DNA of 64,000 bases from Athripsodes cinereus (lineage: Eukaryota; Arthropoda; Insecta; Trichoptera; Leptoceridae). The position numbers were made by a program, and so were the translations under genes. Shown here one piece after another: positions 27,101 through 39,100 of the stretch. Positions within the stretch are counted from its first letter, which is position 1; each line of letters begins with the position of its first letter. Below the pieces are notes generated by a model. It saw nothing but the letters and a program-made list of their open reading frames with translations. It ran no database searches and was not told where the DNA came from. The DNA lies in the NCBI GenBank assembly GCA_947579605.1, contig OX388312.1, forward strand, positions 868,001-932,000, in the 5' to 3' direction.

Positions 27101-30100
27101 AATTAACCGCCCTACCTGCAGGTAAATTTCCAAGAAATGGGCAAAAAATAATCACCTTTTTTTCATCAATCCGTACTACGTCGTATACAGTAAGTAGGTA
27201 AGTACCTATAAGTCGTTAACAAGACCAAACACGTGTTGTCAAGGGCAAACAGACTAATAAAGAAATAGGTACGTAACAGGTAGATACAAGATACTGCGCG
27301 AGTCCCGCTCGGGTTGTAGTTTTGTAAACGAATTATTTTTTGTATGAACGAGCGTGACTCGTTCTATCGCGCTACGGTGCGTTTTGTAGGCCCGAGGCAC
27401 GCTCGTTCATGTAGGTAGGGTGGTTAATAAAATTATGTTGAAAAAGATTCACAAACCTCAAAAGTGATTCAATTGGAATAATAGAGTGAGAAATATATTA
27501 TTTGTAGGAAATTTCACTAAATTATTGGGTTTTTCTTGGGTTTAATTTTGTAGCATTTAACAAATAAAAGAATTATTACTTACAGTTGCTAAGCCAAGTA
27601 ATGGTGCCACTACACTATCGATACTGATTTGGATATCAGGATAGTCTCCTTTTCGGAAAGTGCGGAATATCGGAGCGGGTTTCTCTGTCAGACGTGTCTG
27701 TTCTTTTTTTATATTCTTCTCAATTGCTAAAAAAAATTGGAATATGTCAACAGGTTAATATTATTTGGTCCACTCTGCCTATTCCGCTAGGCAGAAACAT
27801 ATTCTTTATATTCCCATACGTTCCTTCTCGTTGATTTCTTTATGGCTGAATATTATGATTTAACCCTGCGCCAAACTCTTCTCTTCTACACACTGTTAGT
27901 ACACATTGCTCTGTAGATTGAGGGGGCCTTTGTCTGCTCTGATTGGTATATTCATCTCATTGCAATTCTTACTATCTGAGCCGGCGTGATTCCAGACATA
28001 ATTTTTTCCAATGCTCTAGTCTCTCCTTCTTTAATCCAGGTACGACTGGTGGATTGAACCTCAATTATTTTATAAAAAAATTTGAACTTCATATTGGGTA
28101 AATTCTAAATAATTTATATGGCATGTTTTGAGAATGTCCGATGATTATTTGCCACAAAGAGCTCTATTTTCAACCTTGTGGACATTTAGAATTTCATGAA
28201 TTTAGTTTACAAACTCAAATGCAATTTACTCAAAATATAAATAATTATTAAATGAAATAATGAATAGATAAATTTATAAATAACAGACAGCTAGTGTGGT
28301 GCAGAGGTAATGCTCTTACCTTTGAGTCACCAGGTCCTGGGTTCGATTCCCGGCCAGGGCAAAGTGAAGAATGACTTTGTTCAAATTGTTTTGGGTCTAA
28401 GTGTTACATGTATATGTGTTTAGTTGGAAGATATTGCGCTTCAGCAATAAATTTGCCCATTGCACAAAATTATTAATTCTATTGTTGTGATACCATGTTT
28501 TTTGTTCTTCTTTACATATTGATTTTGTGCAATAAAGTTTATTATTATTATTTAGTGCATTATATATATGTGTATCGTCGCGTTAGTACCCATAATACAA
28601 GATTCATATCTTAATTTGGGACTAACTCGATCTGTGTGAATTGTCTATAATCGTTATATTATGAAACAGAAAGATTAGTTACCCATTGCGGCAAATTTAT
28701 TCTTCTGTGAATTCTTGTTTGATAACAATTTTCTTCTCAGCATGAGTTCAGACGTAAGAGGGGCATCTTTCTTGGCTCCTTCTGTTTTCCTGAAATGAGA
28801 TTATTTATTTATTCATTCTTTCCTGTATATTGTAGTTAAAAACATAGATAGTTTGAAATGCCCAGAGATCATCCAGGACAAGGAGAACAAGATGTATGTA
28901 TGGATATAAAGTATAGGTACTCTTGGAAAAAAAGTGTTATTCTTACTGGTCTGTTAGAGGTTGATAAGTCTTCCTGTGAAATAAAGGTGGGTTTATGGTG
29001 AAAAGGAGAGAACTGTCATCCTGAAAACTGAATCCTTCACTTCCTGAACCTCGTTTCGTCCCACTGGTACCAGGGCGGTTGCTAAAAGATTATACCAGAG
29101 CATCAAATCAATATAACGGTTTGTTCTACAACGTAAAGTATTTAACAAAGCAAATCAAATATTAGATTTACGAATTTTATCTGTAAGTTGTCGAGAGTCC
29201 AGTAAAAAGTAGCTCTTTGTAAAACATGCATTATAAATTTAATATCTTCAATCAAGCGATAAGATTTTCCATACATCTGTAATGCTCCTACTAAAGTGTA
29301 TTTATTAAGTGCAGTTCGTTCACTGTCTACCAAGATGCCGTAACAAAAAATATGGATTACTAACTTTTATACTATTAAATATTTGATTCTAAAGGATGCA
29401 CATATTTTTTATCAAGTATAAAATACAAAAATATGGCAGTAAAAAAATAATAACAAAATCTTATTTATTCTTTACCTTTTTAATGAATCGAAACCAAGTG
29501 AAGATGTTGCTGTATCAAGAGTAGCCCTTATAATCCTCTGTTCTGGGTTGAGCAACATGGTGTTGGAAGCGGAGAGTTGTGATTGGATCTGAGAAGAGAT
29601 TTGAGTGGCCTTCTTCACATCTCCACTGAGCAGACTGTCAGCCAAAGATGAGAGTCGATGTCTCGAGTTAATTGTCTCCGCAAACATTGGTGCCAGAAGG
29701 TTTGACTGCTGGGAACGTTTGCTGTTTAAACTGGAAATATTAAAATACATTTATTTTGGCCACCCAGCCTTTCAGCCTGCCTACTATGGCACCTTTGGTG
29801 TAGTCAAGATTTGTTAAGTGTAGAATTTTGGATAAATGAAAGTCCCCAGACTTCTGCAGTATCTGGGTAGACAACAGTGGGTCTCCTTCAATATGGCTAA
29901 CAAACCTTCTCATATAAACTGAAAAAAAAAATATCAGAAAGTAATCGGACATTCAAATTTAAATATTCGTAGAGTTTACCACTCCTGAGATATTTGGGTG
30001 TGAGGTGGATTTTTATTCAAAAGACTTAGAACACAAAGTCTTTGAGTTTGCTGGTTACTAGAATAATAAAGATAAATCACCTGTATTCCATGAACATACA

Positions 30101-33100
30101 GTTCTCCAAGGGCTCATTAAAGAGTTTGGCTGTATCATAGTCGGGAGCCTTTTTACAGACCTCCAAGAGGAGTCTCACAGTCCTCTCTGTCTCGCAGCCT
30201 TGGTTCATAGCTGCCTTCTCAACACATACTTCCGATATTATATTCAACCATCTGTATACAAAAATCATTGATTATTATTTATCCCATATACCTACACAGC
30301 ATTCCACAATATTAAAATGATAATGCTCTCTTTCCTACTTATAAGTAAGTATTGCACATCCTATACAATTGATAACACCATAAGCAACACAAAAATAAAA
30401 CAATGTATTTAAACACAAAAGTTACTTTGAATCTATATGAACATAATACAAACAAACTGGTGATAAGTGATCATTGTTTATTAATTGTGTCGGTGCACAC
30501 ATAGCAGAATTTCATAATTAGGTAATTTGAAACAAGTGTAGATATTTTTCTACTATAAGATGTCTTTCGACTTATATAGTTACATAGATTGATAATGACC
30601 TGACAAGTCGAAAGACGCTCTCCCGTGATCAATAACTTATAGTAGAAAGAAACACTTTTCTTGATCAAATTACCTAAGCTAGTGATTAAATCACCTAATT
30701 AGTGATCATTGTTGCAAAAAGGTCTACTTCTAATATATAGATCATCAATATATTTTATTTCAACAGTAGCATGCTTTTATAAATGCATCTATAATGAGGG
30801 ACTCAAGGGATATATGAATGTACATTTTTGAACCAACACTTGTTTAGGACTATGAAATTATTTTGGCCACAATATTTACATTACAATTTTTTTCTTCAAA
30901 ACTCAAGTCTATATCAAACGTAATTGTATATTCACCTCTCTTGCAAATTGTTGTTAAGTTTCTCAGACCAAAAGTCGCAAAGTCTCTTCCTCAAATCAAG
31001 ATCTTCATCTTCTATCCCAAGAACCAGAGAAGCCTTTATTGAAGCAAAATCATACTTAGTACCTTCATCAGTGACGATGTGTCTATTGCTGGTGCTCTCA
31101 CTTGAGAGAGTGCTTTCGAAAGGTCTCTTTCTACTCTCGTCAGTGGATGACATTAGAAAGTCTAGACTAGTTTTGTCATCACACATGGTTGCTTGAGATT
31201 TGTCAACAGAGGTGGCATTTTTTTCTAAAACTGATAAGTGTTTTACATTAAAGACACATTAGAAAACAAGGGTTACCCCCCCCCCCCCCTCGGGGGCAGC
31301 TGCCCAACCTATAGAAGTTCCAAAGTAGTATAAAATGAAGTAAAAATTAGATGAATATCCTAAATAAATATACATCCAATTCCTAAATAAACATAACATT
31401 TTCTAAAGTTAGGTATTCTGTTAAATTTCTATAAGTACAAATTGTATATTGGACGCGCCATTAAATTGTTATATCAAGTCTAGAAGCTCACACAAATTTT
31501 CTGAATGATACTATTGAGGTCTTAGAGGTATACAAAAGTTATTGAGTCTGTTCATACTCACTAGTGTTATAGGCTTTCATCAGGATCTCGTAGGCTACCT
31601 CCCTCACTTCTTTCTCCTTGTGACTAGTTAGCCGACAGATGTCCTCCAAATAACAAACCATACAGTCCAAATCCACTTTATCAAACAGTTTGTTCACAAT
31701 GTGTAAACTAACAATACCCAAATCCTTGTCTTTCAAATATGATTTCAAATTGAGACTTTTGAATGAATACTTTAGGGATGAAGAATTCACATCTATCGCG
31801 GATAAGAATATCCTGAAACATATCTTTTTTGTCTGAATTGCTAGTTTGGGAATGAAATACAGCATAATATCAAAAATAGATTCATCACAGACTTCAGTAT
31901 GATGCTTACTTATCATATACAGAATGGGTATAAATTTACTTTTGTCAGTTTTGAATTCTTTTAATTTCTTTATAACAGTATCTCTGTAGATGACATATCT
32001 CATGTAATCTTTGCTTTCCATATCGACATCGCCAGCGTCAATTGAATTAGTATTTTTGTATAACCGCTTAAGCATTAATCCAATGACTTCTGCGGCTGGT
32101 TTGTATATTTTGCTTTCCGAATTACCACATAGTTTTATAAGTGTTTGTGATATGATTTCATATTGCTCATCATTTTGCCAAGGAGTACATCCAGATGCCA
32201 AAATCACAGCTGTGACTTGTATTCCAGCCATTAGCATATTTTTTTCGGTTCGCAGTTTTGAGATAACTTCGTTAGAAGGTATTAAAAGATATTTTCCCCA
32301 AATGTTGAGTAAATCTTTGAGTATTTCTAAAGTGTGTTTGAAGAGTTCTGGGATTTGTGCATTCGGGCTTATCTGATCGATTAGAATCTTTAAAATAAAA
32401 TTGGCTGATTCGAGTTCATCTGGTGTCGAGGGTACTGCAGTTTCTCTCCAAGAGAGAACCATAAGAAGCTAAAAGAAGATTTAATGTTTAAAAATAGAGT
32501 TTCAATTATGTGAATTGAATGAATAAGTTATAAATAAACCTTACAATTCCAATATCCCAGAAGTTGAACATGTTGTCTTGCTGGTTGTATGTCGTGCATC
32601 TATCCCTAATGATGTTAAGTAGTGGTTTCAAGAACAAGGAGCTGTACTTTTTAAAAATGTCCTTTCCATTGTGTCTCAATTTCACCATCACCTATTATAA
32701 AAATTATAAATAATTATTATAAACTGAGGAAATCACAAACAACAAAAATTTATTATTATTATTTATAAGATTACGGCAACCCGTCCCTTGTGGGACGATT
32801 TGTGCCACAAAAAAAATTTAACTACATGAAAAAAGAACTTACATATTTAGTAAAACACCACAGAAATACATTATTGAAAATAAACAAAATAGAGCAAAAC
32901 AAAACATGCATATAAAATTAAAGATGTTACATGTCTAGTATGGGTTAGTTGGAAGCAGTGTTGGGCGTTATTCAATTGATTTTTCAATTGTAGGCCCAAA
33001 CAATTAAATTTTCAATTGCAGTTAAATCAATTGCAATTAAATCAATTGCAATTGATTTAATTGTAGCGAGCTGCAGTTAAAGTTAATTGCAATTAAATCC

Positions 33101-36100
33101 ATTAATTGTGGTTTTACAATTGATTTAATTGCAATTGAAAAATTAATTGTGTTATTTACAATTAACTTAATTGTCAATTGTAAATAACACAATTAATACC
33201 AAAGATCGGTATGCATATTCCATAGTAACTATCCGGTATTGGCCGAATAGTAAATATTGAACTAAAATCTATCTATACCATCACGACATCTCCCACAAGT
33301 TTCAAGATTATTACATACAGTTGGTCTACTGAATATCCCATTCTATCTATCTATACCATCACGGCATCTCTCACAAGTTTATTAAATACAGTTGGTCTAC
33401 TGATTATCCCACTCTATCTATCTATACCATCACGGCATCTCCCACAAGTTTATTAAATACAGTTGGTTTACTGACTATCCCACTCTATCTATCTATACCA
33501 TCACGGCATCTCTCACAAGGTTATTACATACAGTTGGTTTACTGACTATCCCACTCTATCTATCTATACCATCACGGCATCTCTCACAAGTTTATTAAAT
33601 ACAGTTGGTCTACTGACTATCTCACTCTATCTATCTATACCATCACGGCATCTCCCACAAGTTTATTAAATACAGTTGGTTTACTGACTATCCCACTCTA
33701 TCTATCTATACCATCACGGCATCTCTCACAAGGTTATTACATACAGTTGGTTTACTGACTATCCCACTCTATCTATCTATACCATCACGGCATCTCTCAC
33801 AAGTTTATTAAATACAGTTGGTCTACTGACTATCTCACTCTATCTATCTATACCATCACGGCATCTCTCACAAGTTTATTAAATACAGTTGGTCTACTGA
33901 TTATCCCACTCTATCTATCTATACCATCACGGCTTAAAAATCAACTCCTGCATTATAAAAGTATTTTACAGGTAAGAAGGGTAACTTTCACATTTTTTGT
34001 ATTATTTGAAATGGTCCAAGGTGACTAAAGCATAAACAACTCATAGAACATTATCATATTCGCATTTTTCAGGGCTGTGCATTTCGTTATACACTTAATT
34101 ATTTGTATTAAATGCATAATTTTTGTGTATTGCATTGTGTTTAGTACATGCTCTTGGAATTTTTCTCATCGGTTATAGTATTTTCATGTATAGTGGTGCA
34201 TTTTAAATGTGTGGGTGCCCTAAAAGAAAAAATGTACAATACTCATCCAAAAGAGTATTTGCAATTATTTGATAATTATGGAGTCACGTATGTATCTTGC
34301 ACGTTAATGTTTCATTCATTTCTGCAAAAAAAAAACCGAACGTCAATTAATTTTTCATAATAAATGTTTCGAATATCTAATTTTAACATTCGCGAATGCG
34401 AATTTCATATTGTGGTATTCGTGAATGCGTATTTTTATTCAAAATCAACACTTAAACAGAAGTCAAAATAACAGGATATCAGAAATTTCATCACTTAGTC
34501 AATTATTTAACAGAACTTACTGTTATTATTTGTAATAAACATACATATATGTAAAAATAAATTCATTTTAAAATTAAACTGTTTTATATAACTTTCATGT
34601 CAACTGACAACCCTAATTCTTGTTTGGTCTACATATTTTACAACAACTATTCACTTTGTAAGAGAGCGACAAACAATAGATGGACTCTGGACAATAAGAC
34701 AAAGACCACAGGACAGGGAAACACAAAAGACAATAACCCTTATTAGTAGAATGAGATGACCATTGCAATCTGTAATGCAACTAAAAGGGATGAATATTAT
34801 TATTTATTCCATATTATTCTAAAGCCTAGACTCTAGACCATCTCAATGGCACCTATTTTAAAATATGAAATAAAGATGGTATAGATAGATAGAGTGGGAT
34901 AGTCAGTAGACCAACACTGTATGTAATAATCTTGTGGGAGATGTCGTGATGGTATAGATAGATAGAGTGGGATAGTCAGTAGACCAACTGTATGTAATAA
35001 TCTTGTGGGAGATGCCGTGATGGTATAGATAGATAGAGTGGGATAGTCAGTAGACCAACTGTATGTAATAATCTTGTGGGAGATGCCGTGATGGTATAGA
35101 TAGATAGAGTGGGATAGTCAGTAGACCAACTGTATTTAATAAACTTGTGGGAGATGTCGCGATGGTATAGATAGATAGAGTGGGATAATCAGTAGACAAA
35201 CTGTATGTAATAAACTTGTGGGGAATGCCGTGATGGGATAGATAGTGGAGTAATCAGTAGATTAACGGAATGTGATAAACTTGTGGATATTAGCACGGAG
35301 AGGACGACTTACATGTTTATTGCATATAATTAGTCTACTGACTAAGTGTCTACCCCATATGTGGGAAATGTCATGATGGTATAGATACATAGATGTGGAA
35401 GGCCGGATACCGGTTAGTTTCAAACATACACATTACTTCAATTTTTTTTAATTGTTAATTGTTTATTTTTTTTATGCATTTTACAATTAACAATTAATCA
35501 ATTGTAATTGCAAAGTTCTACAATTACAACTAATCAATTGTAAATTGCGGCTACTCGCAATTAACAATTGAAATTTCAATTGTTAATTGCAATTAAAAAC
35601 TGGCAATTTAATTGTTAATTGTCAATTGTTTCTACAATTGATTTTTGCCCAACACTGGTTGGAAGATATCGCTTGTGCGATAAACTTGCCCATTGTACAA
35701 TATCATTTATTTGTATCACATTGTTTTATAACTTGGTAATTATGTATGCTTCTTATTATGCAATAAAGTTTATTATTATTATTATTAGTATGTGACGGGA
35801 TGTTTTATAATCTACTGCCTTTTACATGCCATTCAGAAACTTAAGAGTGCCCTACAAAAGGCAGAAAAAGGTGGGACACATATTCTTTGCTGGAGACTCC
35901 ATATCTCAATATTGTATTTAACTTTTTTTTGTAAAATCTACTGACTCCTTTTATTTTTTCTCCGTACTCTTTATGATATAATAAGTGGCCAAATGGAACT
36001 ATTGAAAAAAAATGGAGTGTGTACCTGTGATAAAAAAAGTTTGATATTGCGTGGTCTCCTACGATCTCCTAGCACCCCAGCCAAGTGCTGGACCCAGGCA

Positions 36101-39100
36101 GGTGTAATATGACCTTCCTCACCCATTGGACAAGTTATCTTGTCCATTTCTCTGAAGACACAGCACACAGTGGCCATTATTTCGTGGTTCAGGAGGTCTG
36201 TGTCTTCAAATTCCAAAACAACTTGATCCTGATGATGGAAAATAAAGTGGACACTATTAATAAACCTCTAAATAAGTCAACATGAACCTGGGTATATAAA
36301 CTAAAATACACACAGAAGAACCTCACACAAAGCAAACAGAAGTATACGGCAGTCAATCCTTAATAAAAATAACAATAAGGATTGTTTTTAGTTGGTCCTA
36401 TTAGGATGCCAGATAATTCTGATAACAGATTTTACTACATAGGGTAAGTAAATTTAAAATTACTTCAACTAGATTGTCAAATATTTGTAAAATATACATA
36501 AATGCTCAATACAACATGAACAAATTCAAATGAAACTTGAATTGAGGAAATATGTATTTAATTTGCTCTTCGAAATGTAGGATACATAATTATCCAACAT
36601 CCAAACACAAGCTGCAAACCTGCAAATACCGAAGAAAAAGTATATTCTAACCACTGTGAAAATCTAAGAACTTGTTTACGTATTTCATATTGATTTTATG
36701 ATTTTTTTGTTTGTAGTATAGGTACCTATCCACACACTTATTTTTCATAAAAAAACCATCTCTCTCTATGATTGGCCAATAAACATACTTAGCTAGCTTA
36801 GATTTTGATTTGAAACTATAAAAATCACATAACTAAATGTACCTTTAAATTGTCGATTTTCTCAGCATTATAGTCTCTCATAGTTGCCATGTTGAAGTCA
36901 TATTTGAGGATATCGTCCTTCAATGTCTGAGAGAAGAGTATTTTTCTCTTCTCCTCCTCTGTCTGCAGAACTCCTCCCATTAAGGTCTGACTGAGGGTGT
37001 TCTGGCTAAAGAGGAATGTAACACTATCAGGATTTGATGACTTCTTGCATCTGACTGTGTGGTATTTCATCTTGCAAGTCTGTGGAATTTATAATTTATT
37101 CATTCAAACAAAGTGAAAATTGGTTAGCATGAAATCACGGAGGTCAAAATTTGTTGTTAATATTTTCGACTGATGGTACTTGGCGGAAATTCAAAATAAA
37201 TTAATAAAACTCTTAACTGTAATACTTTCACAGCGATTTTATTGATCGTGAGCCGGTTTTCAAGAGCTTCCACTGTCATCATCAGGCAAAAGTGGAGAAA
37301 TTAACTTCAAACATATGATGTAAATGAGGAAATAATATAAAAATAATAGCAACGAAAATGTAAGTGGCAATGAACGATGAATAAATTAATGTTAAATTAA
37401 GTATTTACATCAGGTTTTACAAATACCTGTTTAATACAGGAAACTTGAAAACTATCAGAGAAGAGTGGGATACCTATTCTATACCGTAGACTCCACGGGA
37501 TGTAATCAAATGATTTGTAATAATAATAATATGTACCTGATGCAATGGAAAAATATAGTGTTTATCCATATCTATCATTCCTTCCCATAGTAAAGTGTCT
37601 TTGGAAGTATCCAGGAGGAGTTCATACTTCCGTACTAGTAATTTATCATCAGTGTCTTTGCTCTGTGTCACTATACAATGAAGACACTTGTAGGCTGCAC
37701 ATCTCGCTATTCTGCAATAACAAATGAATAGGTTAACACTAACACCCATACTCAAAAACACAGTTAATATAGTGAAAGTAAACAATGTTTGTGTTCAATT
37801 ATTTTTATAATTTATAATATATAAAAATAACTGTTAATATTTTTTATTTTCTTCACATACCTCGTGTCGCACCTGGTGATATATATCTCCAACGACACAC
37901 ACATGTACAAACTGGCTTTAATGTCATAATGAAGCGAGGAATGCTGCTCCGAGGGAGCACTCTAGATGAAGCGAGGAATGCTGCTCCGAGGGAGCACTCT
38001 AGATTTATCTACCAGGCACCGAAAATTTTGATGCAAAAAGGGGATCAGAAAAATAGGAATATGCCTTCCTCTCTATGCAGTATGGTTGAATGCAATAAAC
38101 ATGCAAACTGTCTTCTCCGTGTCAGAAAAAAATTAAGACATTCAGGACAAGTGTCCTGCAGATCCTGTCACAGATTACCTGTCACGGAATTATTTATGTT
38201 TGCTTTACCCAGCCAGAGAGACATTGAAGGAGTAAAGTTAAAAGATTCCACATATAGCATGGATATAATGTCCTAGAATTGGTGATTTGTACAGTATTCT
38301 TGAGGTGTTTTGGCATGTAAATGACAATTTAATGGTGTCCAATAATTAAAGATTAAAGAATTTATTAAAAGTAAATATAAACATGGTGAGTTATTGTACA
38401 CATAATATTAAATATAACAATAAAAAATTGTAATCCCCAAACAGCAGTAGCATTAATAGTAATAATAATAGCTTTTAAAGTTTAATTTATCGACCGACTG
38501 TTCTTGGTGGAAGTTCGTAATAATAAAACAGGATATATAGTTATTCCACTGTCGACTTTGTTAATTTAACTTCCGCTCTTGAAAGCCGACTCGCAAAATT
38601 AATAAAGTCAACAGTGAAGTGACTATATATTGTGTTTTATTACTAAATTGTTATTAATAATAGCGGTTTTGACGGGCCAGCCCTTCATGCTGCCCTCGAC
38701 ACGTGGTCCTTCCCATGTGTGTGAACAATTTTGGTAGTGCAGAAATTTGATTTCAAATAAATGGAAGTTCCCAGATTTCTAAACTATCTGTTTTTTTGAA
38801 AGAAGTAGTTTACAAGGATTATGGTATCATGACATCTGATATTGTCAAAACTGTCATATTATTTCACTTACCTGAGATATTCCAGTACATCATTTTGATT
38901 GGTACAGGCAGGTACAGTTACATTACGGATTTTCTTGCAACGTAAACTGAATAATGACCTCCATTTATTATTCACAGCCCCAATATCAGATTCTGGAGAG
39001 TCCAAAAGATCACCCAACTAGAAAACGTATAAAACAGCATATTATTGATCAACACGATTACGCCGTTTCTCTAACAGAGTAAGCAGAAAGGATTGAGTAC

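Larger units (their letters stand above)
32956..35657. mobile_element. 2.7-kb hAT-like element with inverted satellite arrays
   Basis: Ends are CAGTGTTGGGCG and, inverted, CAGTGTTGGGCAAAA, with a perfect 8-bp duplication GTTGGAAG at 32948-32955 and 35658-35665. Next to each end is a block of CAATTAATTG-type repeats (to about 33190, and from about 35440), then a 71-bp tandem array in opposite orientations on the two sides. The core (about 33940-34870) is AT-rich, with GCGAATGCGAAT motifs and no transposase. It sits inside a family B tail and inside the intron between exons 25 and 26. Confidence 0.9.

Noticed and set aside
28291..28365. tRNA gene
   Set aside because: It has box A and box B but degenerate stems, and it is fused to a SINE body and tail.
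29142..29333. 63-codon minus-strand ORF resembling a PRKDC exon
   Set aside because: It has no matching splice sites in phase, and its sequence resembles SINE A head copies elsewhere (for example 1680-1750).
29757..29925. Possible extra PRKDC exon (open minus-strand stretch with an acceptor-like end)
   Set aside because: Neither phase fits: exon 29 joins exon 30 directly in frame, and this stretch would bring a stop. Its sequence also recurs near 38690-38800, so it is a dispersed repeat.
33267..35260. CRISPR-like array
   Set aside because: Units are whole 71-bp tandem copies without unique spacers, in a eukaryotic transposon.
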